From Podospora pseudocomata (taxonomy: Eukaryota; Ascomycota; Sordariomycetes; Sordariales; Podosporaceae), in contig NC_085889.1 in assembly GCF_035222375.1 (NCBI RefSeq), positions 1,426,001 through 1,490,000 of the forward strand: 64,000 nucleotides of DNA. Reading direction: 5' to 3'. Made by a program: the position numbers and the translations under genes. The notes under the pieces were generated by a model. The model was given only the letters and a program-made list of their open reading frames with translations, was not told where the DNA came from and did not search any database. Positions 1 to 10,429 of the stretch are shown piece after piece. Within the stretch, counting starts at the first letter, position 1. Each line of letters begins with the position of its first letter.

Positions 1-56
1 TAAAATATTTTTCCAGTTAGGTAACAGCTCGCCGGCCAGGGCATCGTCAAAACGAC

Positions 57-1022
57 TTGAAGGGAGGGAGAAGTTATGCGAGGTTCGAACTCTTCCTGCG
101 GCTACCGGCTGAACTGCGCTTGATGATATGGAAGTTAGCTCTTGCGGTTTCCAGAACGATCACTCTTCGATACCGACATGGGCAGCTTGCCGAGATTTCT
201 CGACCGATGGGTATCGAAATGACGTGCAAGGAAGTCTACACTGTCTTTTTGGAGCAAAACCCTGATAGGTTCAAAGCCCACAGAACACGCTGGAGACTTC
301 TCGTCGATTATAGTGAGGGTTACACAATGGCATGGCAACAGAGAATCAAGAGCGTGAACGAACATGCATTACCAGTCAACTTCAACCAGGACCTGTTTGT
401 TATTACTGGCATACCACCATATATAGTCAGATATCCCGAAGATATCGAACCGCTGCCAGCCACGCTCCATAGCTTTGGTCGGCAGCCCGATATGTGGGAA
501 CGATTCTCTCAGCCGTATGTTTCGCAGCTTAGGAAGATTGTATTGCCATTGGAAATGTCCGAGTTTCTTTCGCACGCTCTGGGCAATCAGTCCCCACTTC
601 CCCAGCTCCAGGAGGCATGGGTACTTATGAGAGGAAATATAAGGGAATCTTGCGCCAACATGAATCCAAATATGTTCCACTATCACTGCCCACTGCATCA
701 CCACGATGTATTTCCCTCCAGATTCACGCGTATAAATCAATTATTACGACCAGGAACGCAAGTATGTCCTGCCTGCGAATGGGAAACTCAGTCCTTCCCG
801 GTCTTCTTCCCGATGGAGTTACTGCGGTCGAAGTATGATTTCAGGGTCACTTACGACATGTCCCTTGGAAAGTACCCACGTTTGTCTGACATATATCGCT
901 CTAGAAGCCCCATCATCAGATTCATTAGGAAGGAAAAAGTGCTGAACATGAAAGAAACTCGGAGATTCCTCATGATATTGCCGCTGCCTGCTTGTCACAC
1001 GTCAACGAACCAACCACCGTGA
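57..1022 (+). CDS. 2EXR-domain protein, 5' end incomplete
   Basis: The protein begins with the 2EXR signature near its N-terminus: F-x-x-F, then LPAELR and IW, at about residues 11-25. This fungal domain is common in large lineage-specific families of unknown function. The frame has no ATG before the domain; the codon at 57 is TTG, the frame is open back to a TAG at 18-20, and AG sites lie at 19-20 and 26-27. The true start is therefore probably in an exon at or beyond the window edge. The C-terminal half has several Cys and His residues (HYHCPLHHHD and VCPACEW, residues about 205-240), which may be a small metal site. It runs on the opposite strand to the NACHT gene, with only about 260 bp between the two stop codons. 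Confidence 0.7.
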   Translation: MKGGRSYARFELFLRLPAELRLMIWKLALAVSRTITLRYRHGQLAEISRPMGIEMTCKEVYTVFLEQNPDRFKAHRTRWRLLVDYSEGYTMAWQQRIKSVNEHALPVNFNQDLFVITGIPPYIVRYPEDIEPLPATLHSFGRQPDMWERFSQPYVSQLRKIVLPLEMSEFLSHALGNQSPLPQLQEAWVLMRGNIRESCANMNPNMFHYHCPLHHHDVFPSRFTRINQLLRPGTQVCPACEWETQSFPVFFPMELLRSKYDFRVTYDMSLGKYPRLSDIYRSRSPIIRFIRKEKVLNMKETRRFLMILPLPACHTSTNQPP

Positions 1023-1283
1023 ACACGGCCAACAACACCGTCGATGCCACTGAAAGAAGGGGTAACTGCACGCTGTGAACCAGTAGTCAAAGTGAGGTAG
1101 ACGATCACAGGCTTCGCGGTTATTAAGAAGATGATATTGGTCAACCTGAGATATTGAGGAACTTGGCAGCGGCTTGAGGCCACTGGGCACGGGCCTACCC
1201 ACCTGGTTAACTACCTCAAGTGTGAAATGACAATAAATTACAGAGGCAAGTATTCCACCCAATCTTGATCCATGCAAAAGCTA

Positions 1284-4200
1284 CTACCAAGAGTAATCAC
1301 TGTCCCCATCCTCAACCTCGTCTTCTCTCACTTCCTCTACGCAAACACCAGGAGAATCAGGATGCATGGCTGGCGACGGTGAGGCATGTCTCATTCTTCC
1401 AGGGCTTTGGATATCAGGTGTTAGTAATAACCCCGGGCCCATCACGTCGCTCGGATTTCCAAATCTCGCCGTCATCGAAAGTCCTTTCAGGGAACTCTTC
1501 ATGCTGATTGCAGGGTAAAGCTGTCCCCGAGGCACATCGTCCCCTTCCAAAGCAGTTCCTGACAACCCAATTGTTAGGGCTAATGTTAGTTACGTACGTA
1601 GTTTATAATCGTGACAGACATTTGTTCTGGGTGGTCCTGTACGTGTAGGTACCTAGGTGCATATAGGTAGACCAGGTACCGGTAGGAAGGAACAAAACAA
1701 GAACAAAACGAAGCTCCACTTACCAAGGGGTTTGTTATTCTTCAAGAAGGAGACCTTTCTCTGTCCATCGCCCACCTTGACCTTGCAAACTATCGTGTCG
1801 TTGACACCATACCCATCAGCGTACCTTCGCCCCCATTCCGATTCCAAGAACATTTTCCCGTCATCGCCGTGATACCCCAAAGAACCCGATTCCCATCCTA
1901 TCATCTGGTTGAGATCTACCTTTTCCGTACAGAGTCCAATTCCAATGGGAAAACTATAGCACGTCGAAATCAAGTTAATCCAACAGAAGGTACTTGTTAT
2001 CGGGACACAACAATTGAACTCTTCGCTCAAATTGAAGGCGGTAAGGTAGGTAAGGTAGATAAGTAGGTAGGTAGGTACTTACGGGCCACTCTCATCTATC
2101 ATATCACCAACTGGGTCGTTAACGGTGACTTCAAATTGGTAATCCTCGTGGGCGGGTATGCAATAGTCGGCGCGGATCAACGCGTACATGGCCACTCCCC
2201 CGGTCATGAGTGGTTTTGGGCCAACCGTGACGGTCTGCCCATCCGGGGACACCTCAAGAGGGTGCCCTGCATCAACATCGTCCCACCTGGATGGAGTGTT
2301 TGGCTCAACCGTAGAAGAAGCGTCTTTGCGATGTTTTGTTCACCTGTTAGCTCCACAAAGACCCTGGGTTGCAACAACTTACTTTTGTCTGCCGCTTCCT
2401 GAGCATACTCTACGAACCAGCCGGGTAAGAAGTCTGTGTCGGACGTGACCGAGGGTGTGTGGCTGTGTTTAAGCGTGTAGGCCAATGTCCAGTTGTTCCT
2501 ATCCATTGCTATCCCGGCAAGAACTTCTTTGCGCGCCGTCATGTCCTCTCCTTTGAACAGTGCCTCGAGCAGGTTCTGTCTTGCTTCGCTGGCATGGATG
2601 ACGGGGAAGATGGCAGCCGAGCAGGATGTGAGCCACTCGCTGCCCTTGTTTTGCATCACGGCCACAATCTTGGTGACGGCATCGCTGGATTGCGAGAGGC
2701 AAGCCCAGTAGAGAGCATCTCGTAGGCGAAGGTCCTTGCTGAGAACGTTTCCCCCTTTACTTATCAGCATATCCATCACCTCGAGATCGGCTTTCTTGGC
2801 ACTCAGCATCAGCGGGGTCCTTCCCACTCGATCGCAAATGTTTGGTTCTGCCTTGTGATCGAGAAGCTGTCCGAGCAGCTCATCTGCGCCTTTCTCGATG
2901 GCCATGTGTAGGGGCGCGTTACCAGCGTCGTTGTGGTGATCGATGTTGGCGTCGTGCTGCTCGGGATTGTCTAATAGATAGCCAATCACCTCATCCGAGT
3001 CCCAGTAAATTGCATATGTAAGTATGGTCCAGCCTTGAATGATTGTGTCTGGGATGGAGGATGGATCTTTGCTGCGTTCGGCCAGGAGCGCCTTCACAGC
3101 TTGTGGCATATCCTTGCGAACCGCCGCCCAAAGAGCATCTTCAAGACCCTGTACAACCTGGAATTTTTCCAGCCTCTTTTCAAGGAGTGTTTTCACCACG
3201 CCCGAATCCCCTGTCCTCACTGCAAGCTGCACTGCGGTTTCCCCATCAAGTGGAATGTTGAGGTCAGCGCCTCTCTGGAGAAGAATTCCCACCACCGTCT
3301 CGTGCTCATGGAGGATAGCCACGCTCAGGGGTGTTCCATGTTCCTCCCAGAAAATGTCGACATTGGTGTCGTCTCTACTCAACAGGAGTTCGACAAGCTC
3401 GGCAGACCCATGCTCAGCGGCGATATGAAGTGGAGAATACATCCACCCTCCGGTAGAATTTACATCAGCTCCCCTTTCCATCAGGAGCTTGCAGAGCTTC
3501 AGCCCATCGCCTTTTGGTGTAAAGTAACCCGTCGAATAGAACCGAGCTGCAGCACAGAGAGGGCTTCCAAAGTTGGAGCTTTGGGCATTAATATCAACGC
3601 CATCTCTGCTTAGGAGATACTCGACCATCTCGAGCTGGGGAACGGAGTTGTGGATAGCCATGTGAAGCGCCGTTATGCCGTTGGCTTTGGACATGGTCGG
3701 ATCAGCTGTCTTGAACCTATTCTCAATGAGTAGCTTCACCGCGTCGAGGTGGGCGCCTCCTGCGGCACGATGGAGAGCAGACGAGCCGGTCTTGTTGGTT
3801 AGCATAGGATCCGCCCCGCACTCCAAAAAGAACTCCATCACATCCACGGCGCCGTTTTCCGCAGCAAGCACCAGGGGGGTTGATTGGTAGTTATTGCGTA
3901 TTTCAATCAAGTGGGTGCGTTCTCGGTTGACACCCACGAGCGCGATGGCATTGGGAAGGCTGAACTTGTTGGTCGTGTAGTGGAGAGGAGTCCAACCATC
4001 ATCATCTCTGGCGAGGGCGTCCGCCCGGTGGTCCAAAAGACAGGTTATAATCGACGAGTTGTCCTTGCTGACAGAGCACGCTTGATGCAGCGGCGTTCGG
4101 TCCTCCTGGCCCAAGTTTTTCCAGTTGGGGTCTGCACCCGCCTCAAGAAGCTCGTGCACCACTTGTTCTGCGTGGTTTTGCGCAACAGCCCGATACAAGG

Positions 4201-7200
4201 GCGTATCCTTTTTGGTGTCGTCGATATGACCTAGACTAGACCCTCCTTTTACAAGGGGCACAATGACGTTGGGACTGTTCCACTTGACCGCCAGATGGAG
4301 CGGGTGCTCGTTCTTGACGTTTGGCTTGTTCATATCGAAACCCTTCTCAGCCAGAACTTGAACCTCAGGCCCGTAATCATACTCGATAGCCATGTACAGC
4401 AGGTGGTAAAACTCTTGTGAAATAGCTGGTAGTCCTGTTTCTCCCACGCCGGACAACTTGAAGGTTAAAAGCTCCCTGAGCACTTCGAGGTGGCGCTTCT
4501 TGAGCGCTGCTCCGGCTGCTTCGATCCATGCTGCATCATCCCATGCCACTGACACTGAAATCTGGTCTTGATTGGCCATCAGATAACGCACCACAGCGGT
4601 TTGTCCATTCTCGGCCGCCAGCTGGAGGGCCCGAGGAGCCGATGCTGGATCCATCACCAACAGGTATTCAACGACGGGAACTTGGCCTTCCATGGCCGCC
4701 ATCTCTAATGTGGACAGTGCTGACCGAAATGATAGCGGAGGTTCTGGGTCGGGGCCCCTTGCAATATTTGCTTTCCCTTCTTTGTGAAGAGTCCTGACAA
4801 CACCGATATGTCCGTTTTGTGCTGCCAGCTGAATTGGCGTCAGCCGTTCCTCGTTCCGCAGGTCCACCTCGCAGTGTTGCTTCAGTAGAAGCGTTGTGGC
4901 CTGTTCAAAGCCCTCTCGTGCAGCCAAATGAAGTGCTGTGTTCTTTCCTTCGCCTGTTACGTTAACCCGAACCTTGTACTCGAGAAGTTTCTTCAGGATG
5001 GGGACTCGCCCGTATCGTGCAGCGACAAGGAGGCATGCATCAAGATCGTCACTGGCTATGGAGCTTTCCCCATCTGCATCATTGAAAGGACCAATGACCT
5101 GCGGGTGAATGCTCAACTTCTGATACATAGGGTGGGTGAGAAGAGCGGTAAAAACGTCACTGTCTCCCTCCTTGGCGGCTTGGTAGAGAGCACTCGATTC
5201 GCCGTCATTGTGGATGCCGGGATCGGCTTTGTGTTTCAGCAACAACTTTACCACTTCCGAATGTCCGTGTCTCGCAGCCAGAAAAAGGGGAGTCTGACTA
5301 CTTGATGGCAGCGGCGTGTTGACAAGTTTCTTTCTGGTCTCGGGATCTATCCGGTGCAGGAGCTCCTCCAAAATCGTAGTAAAGCCCGATTCTGCTGCAA
5401 TCTTGATAGCGTCATATCCCTCATTGTTCATTGCTCCAATATCAAGCTGGCTGTTGATCTCGAGGATCCGCTTGACGATGGACAGGCTTCCCAGCCTTGT
5501 TGCCAGATGCAGGATAGTCGACCCGTCTCGCCCCGTTGCTTTGGAGGATGCCCCTTGCTTGACCAGAGCATTCACAACGTCCATGTGCCCGTTTCTGGTT
5601 GCGCTGAGCAGTGGAGTAAGTCCCTTGTGACCCTTAATCTCGAGCGTGTCGGGTGATAGGACAGAGGTCAGTTGAAAGATGAGCTCTGCTCTCCCTTCCT
5701 CGACTGCAAAAGTGATGACTTCCTGGACCAGCTGATGTTTGACCTCCAAAGTATCGGCCCAGGGCATCCTGCTTGAGATTGATGAATCTGCCAGAGGGTT
5801 GGACCAGGTCGTCTTGGAATGGTCGCCTCCCGGTATGGCTCCTCGAATCATATCATCGACAATTAGTGTAAGCCCAAGCTTGTTAGCCATGGCCAAGGGA
5901 GATGTCAGAGACTCAAGATTTTCCGGGAGGTGGCTTTTGAAGTGTGCATAGAGACTGAACCAGGTGGAACGCAGCGCAGGGTTTCCAAGGAGCTGAGAAA
6001 CCGTTCTGTATGCTTGAGGATCACCATGACAAAGGTTGTAGTGGTCCGGCCAGCACAGGCTCGCGTATCTTAGAAACCCGGCTTCCTTGGAAAGCGTGGC
6101 ATCCTGCGTGATATTGGATCCAAGCTCAGGGGTTGAGGTCAGACCCAATAGGAAAGATGTATCGTGGTAGAGGTCGCTGATGTACTTGATACAGGCCTTC
6201 AGCATTGACAAATGCAACTGTTTGGAGACCTGCTTGTGTTTTGTGTGCAGATAGTCGGTCAGAGTCTCGTAGATGGGATACACCCTATCGTCTCTGACCT
6301 TTACCAGATGCCGTATCTTTTTATGTGCAAGAATGTCTTTGATGATATCCTGCGAAGTCCGGCTGCGTAGATCTCGCCAACTTTGGGTCTCCTCCCCCTG
6401 CAGAGACAGACAAATGGCAAGTTCAACACTGCGCAGCGGTTGGACCGCCGTGACAATACAGCCCAGAACTTGACGCTCCCACCGAGACAGGATCGCGATA
6501 TAATGTGAGTATAAACCATCAAGTGTGCTGGGAAGGTGCTCAAGCTTGAAGTAAAAGGCCGCTTCCGTTGAATGCGGCGTCGAAACATCCAACAGATCCA
6601 GCGACTGCATAGCAACAAGATAAGGTGGTAAATCGTGGCAAACTGTCTTGATAATCGTTTCCTGGAGGTCATACCAGAGCACATTCCGCCAAGCAACGTC
6701 CAATACCCTCCTCTGGACGGCTTGTTTGGTGGCTCGCTTCATGTCCGCTTCGTCACTGAGGCTCAATGTTGCGATTGTCGACTTCAATGAATCCGGAAAA
6801 ATGGGGAGTGTTTCCGAGGAACTGGTGACAAGAAATCTCGGGGGCTCTCCACTCTCTTGCTTTAGAGATTTGATGGTGCTAAGGTATTCGAGGAAGTCAG
6901 GCGGCAAATTGTGTATTCCATCAAGGCAGATAAATAAGGGACCTGAATGAAAGTTGAGAAGGGACTGGAAGAGACCCCAGGCGGCGGACTTGTTGAAGAG
7001 ATTATCTGCTCGCATGGTCCTGCAAAGCGGCTTGGTACGTCGAAATAACTTGGGATTCGCCGACAGAATTTGGCGGCACAAGGAAAGAAGAATCCTGGCC
7101 GTCTCTGATGTTTGGATATACTGCTTGTGAGAATTGAACCTGACGAATGTTGCGTCTTGGAAGTCGGGAATCGCTGCCACTTCTTCCATGATGACACCCG

Positions 7201-8343
7201 AAACAGCGGAAGATCCAGAGCCAGGTTTGCCATGCAGGTGGAGGAAGGCGGGTGCTGAGGACGCGAGCCATTCCAAGTAAATGCTGTGTGATGCAATCCA
7301 TCTCATCGTCGGGTGCTCTCTTTGAGCAGTGACACCGTCCAGGTGTGTCCCGGGATCCCTTTCAGCAAGTGCTTGCATGAAAATGGAGTATTCAACCTCG
7401 GATGCTAGTGATTGCAGCCATCTCATCAGCATGACTTGAGGAGAGTCACATCTGCATACGGTGGTTGTACTCACCTTCGCTTTTCATCCTGCTTTGGATT
7501 AGCCCCCAGAGCCTGTCAGTCTTCGGGTCGCCAGGTGCAAAGTGCCACAACTCTTGATAGCTACAATTGGCAGCTACGTTACTCTCGGCGGCATGACCAA
7601 AGGTTGACGAGAACTTTCCAACCACCGATACTTTTTCATCGTCCTCAATGAAGTTGACAACAGAAAACATGGACAGCAGTTGTGAGAATTGCGCGCTCAC
7701 TGATGGGAAGGCTGCTGTTGACTCCGCAATGAAGATGAGAGGATCAGGAATCTCTTCTTCTGTGGCTAGAACCAGCCGCATGAACTGCTTGTCAATTGAG
7801 GAGTTGATGTCAACCCGATGCAGGGTGCCGAAAAAGAACTGTCAAGCTCGGTGAGCTAGTCAGCATACAAGGTCAACTTGGTGGCTCGCTGTTGATGTCC
7901 TGACTGACCAAGCTTGTAGTTCTCCAGACAAAGTCTTGATAGCGCCAGTCTCTCATGGCTTCGATGAGAGCCTGCTTCAACACGATCCCTCCTACATTCT
8001 CTGCCAGAAACAAGATGGGACTCCTATAGATGGACTTTTCCAGCAACCCCACCTCCTCTTTTAAGAGCTGAAGCAGGTCATCCGCTGCCCGCCAGACCCA
8101 TCCTGTCTGTGATAAGTGATTGCTGTCCGAACGGAGTCCATCAAATACTATGATGCGGGCCTCTGGGAAGCGGTCGCCGAAAACCTTTTCAAGCGTGTCT
8201 TTTGACTGTGCGGTACTGCGTGAAGCACACACACCACAGACCAGCACAATACTAACAAGTAGAGAAGATATTGTGAGCAGGATGAAGAAGTCAATCTGAT
8301 ATACCTATTCTCTTTATTCAGGCACTTACTATAGGGATGGCAT
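1284..8343 (-). CDS. NLR-like protein: alpha/beta-hydrolase-like domain, NACHT-like NTPase, about 25 ankyrin repeats, SPRY domain
   Basis: Seven exons were read on the minus strand: 8343-8330, 8251-7909, 7838-7475, 7434-2383, 2323-2083, 1953-1724 and 1558-1284. They add up to 2173 codons with every junction in phase. Residues 1-200 resemble the PGAP1-like hydrolase at the N-terminus of many fungal NLRs. Residues about 300-480 are the NACHT region, about 640-1850 ankyrin repeats, and about 1925-2120 a SPRY domain (GWESGSLGYHGDDG, then LYPAIS). The GHSLGG elbow reads AENVGG (Ser replaced by Asn90). Walker A reads GKPGSGSSA at 309-317, without its Lys. Walker B reads FICLDGIHN instead of the usual DALDE form. 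The gene is intact as a frame but has lost three catalytic signatures. The intron-3 acceptor is uncertain: 7435 gives a 40-nt intron, 7405 a 70-nt one. The role in non-self recognition is inferred from the family. Confidence 0.85.
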
Positions 8344-8857
8344 TGTTGGTTGCCGATTGCTGGTATGTTCTCGTGGCGAAAGGTAATAGTAATTAAAGAG
8401 GTATGCCGGGAGGAGAACTGAATTATTTGCCAGGGCAGGTAGAATTGGCTGTGCTGGCTGATCGGTGGTCAAAGGTGAACTGTACGGCATTGTTAGGTGG
8501 TGTTTGGAGAAAATAGGTCGTTAAATTCATTGGGTGCCTGCCTGAAGTGGCTAATTGACCTGACGATTCACATTCTTCCACAGCTCTTTCCTCCTGAAAT
8601 CAAAGCATGTGCCCAGCCTGGCTGGGCACTCCCAAAATTCCCTGCATGGTACACAGGCACCGCTAAACTACATCCCGCACCCATTTGAATTTGATAAGTG
8701 TAGGTGGCAGCTGCATGTCAGCCCAAGAAGACAGGAAGGACCCTTCCCTTCCCCGCACACCAGACACTTGTACATATACCTGTACATTACAGCATTGGAA
8801 AAAGAATCGCGTCAACCGCCATTGCTAACTGGATTTCCTGATTCCTGCCAATCCAAC
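8344..8857. other. Intergenic, upstream of the NLR-like gene
   Basis: This stretch separates the start of the NLR-like gene from the stop of the 284-aa gene. It must hold the NLR promoter, but I see no clear TATA box, repeat or RNA gene. Short open frames in it have no recognisable motif. Confidence 0.4.
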
Positions 8858-9712
8858 TCAATTATTTGTCTTAAGTGGCGTCGCAAATGCAACATCGACA
8901 CTCTTCAGCTCAGCCATGTTTTCCAGTTCCTCCACTGTCTGTTCGAGTTTGGCAGGATCAATGTTGACTGGGTCAACAGCTTCCGTCTGTCCCATCCCGA
9001 AGAAGGTCCGAATGTCGGTTCCGAAATCGACCTTGGTTTCCACGCTCAGCTTGACGAGAAAAGATCTGTTGTGAGGGTGTCGAAGGAGCACCGCTGTCCT
9101 GAGGTACCTGGGGATCCCAGCTTTCTTGGCAAGCTCCTCGTCCTCATCCAGCTCCCAAATGGCCGAGTTATCTTCCCCATATTCGTCCTCGCGTTCGTTG
9201 CTTGGAATTCCCGTCAGGCTGGTGTAATGTTCCTTGGTAATTTCCCTTGACACCTCCCACTCGAACCCCAGACTTGCTTCAACAATTCCGTCCAGGCCGC
9301 TTCCTAGAGAGCCAGTGAACTTCTTGCTGATGTCAGATTTGCTTTCAGCCCTGTTCAGCGCAAAGGAGCCATTCGGCACAATCTTGCACACCACTGGGTC
9401 CAAGGTGTAGTCGTTGCGCCCACTGCTGTCCTCGAACTCGACAATGAGCTTTGCATTTGTAAATCGACGCTTGTTTGGGGACTGGAAGCGAAACTCAAAC
9501 ACCAACAATGTTCCGCGTGGCCCGCCTTTCGTGATGGTCCCAGCATGCACTTTGGTCAGCACAGCTCTGGTCCTCACAACTCCTCCATGATTTCCTCTGG
9601 TTATCATGGTTGTGGGATTCTCGGTATCGAATGCCTGATTGGGATCCCTCCTCGTCCGAAACGAATCATCGTCATCTGACTTGGGAAACAGAGGGATATC
9701 GACAAAGTCCAT
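8858..9712 (-). CDS. Conserved-looking hypothetical protein, 284 aa
   Basis: A single-exon frame with a clean ATG. I do not recognise the family. No signal peptide or membrane span is seen. The middle (residues about 65-175) alternates short hydrophobic stretches, such as GTLLVFEFRF and KLIVEFED, with charged turns, which suggests a beta-sandwich. A Gly-rich turn (FTGSLGSGLDGIVEASLGFEWEV, shown here only to residue spacing 131-153) is followed by a very acidic segment (EDEYGEDN, LDEDEE). The C-terminus is predicted helical. The gene lies between the NLR-like gene and the divergent subtilisin-domain gene, so a linked role is possible. It shares a 717-bp bidirectional promoter region with the latter. 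Confidence 0.7.
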   Translation of the reverse strand: MDFVDIPLFPKSDDDDSFRTRRDPNQAFDTENPTTMITRGNHGGVVRTRAVLTKVHAGTITKGGPRGTLLVFEFRFQSPNKRRFTNAKLIVEFEDSSGRNDYTLDPVVCKIVPNGSFALNRAESKSDISKKFTGSLGSGLDGIVEASLGFEWEVSREITKEHYTSLTGIPSNEREDEYGEDNSAIWELDEDEELAKKAGIPRYLRTAVLLRHPHNRSFLVKLSVETKVDFGTDIRTFFGMGQTEAVDPVNIDPAKLEQTVEELENMAELKSVDVAFATPLKTNN

Positions 9713-10429
9713 AATAACAACGGATACCGTAGCTGGTATGGTTGATTGCCGAATTCGAGGGTTGGATGTTCCTGACTCTATAAATGCACCAGATCAGGCG
9801 AGTATGGTATTGCCTTGTAGCATGAATGTGCTATGCAGAGGTGGCATAGGGGGATGGGTATCACAAGACGATAACGCATCTCAACTGACCACACTGCATA
9901 TTTAGCACTGAGCAGATTTCCACTTTTATCGCGACATACTCTCCTCCACTCATTCAGTTTGGGCTTCAATATAGAGGGGTCGAGGCCGCCCCCCATCTCG
10001 ACAAGCAAGGCTGGCCTGCGTTCACCAATAGATTGTGCCGAATGTAGTCTAAGATCCATGTCCTTATCAGCGAGGACCCCTGGGCCGAAGATATGCATAT
10101 GCATATGCATTATTAATACATGTATGTACATGTACATGTACAACTAAATCAGATCATGCTTTTTGTCTCGACAGTCTTGACAGAAAAGAAATTCCGTACT
10201 GTGCTAAGCTTTTTCTGCCTGGCTCTAAGCCTCTGTCCAATGCTAACTGAAACCTGGCAAGTCTGACCCATGTCCTCCCGTTCTTCTGCTTGCATCTCAG
10301 TCGTCAAGCTCTTTATTTTTTGCCCTTCAGGAATCAGCTTGTTTGACTTTTTCCCCCCGGCAAGACTCCTCATTTTTACGACGAGACCCACCGCACTCTT
10401 GACTTGAAGTCCCTTTCCAAAAGTCGGCA
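9713..10429. promoter_or_regulatory. Divergent promoter region between the 284-aa gene and the subtilisin-domain gene
   Basis: Both flanking genes point away from this 717-bp region, so it must carry both promoters. The only striking feature is a block of palindromic alternating ATGCAT and TGTACA units at 10091-10142. The 100 bp before the plus-strand ATG are pyrimidine-rich with a Kozak-like AATGGCG start context. Confidence 0.45.
10091..10142. repeat. Palindromic ATGCAT / TGTACA tract
   Basis: About three overlapping ATATGC units are followed by a TATTAATA spacer and four overlapping TGTACA units. Each unit is self-complementary, so the block can form hairpins or alternative DNA. It lies about 290 bp upstream of the subtilisin-domain gene. 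Confidence 0.8.

Noticed and set aside
2344-2382. A 39-nt intron ending at CTAACAG in the NLR-like gene
   Set aside because: It puts the next exon out of the SPRY frame. The acceptor at 2324 gives 59 nt, keeps frame, and uses CTAAC as branch point instead.
2204-7474. The long minus-strand frame taken as a complete ankyrin protein starting at 7474
   Set aside because: Its first codons are a GTG-led intron sequence and its last about 30 codons are intron and out-of-frame exon. Upstream and downstream exons join in phase to a larger gene.
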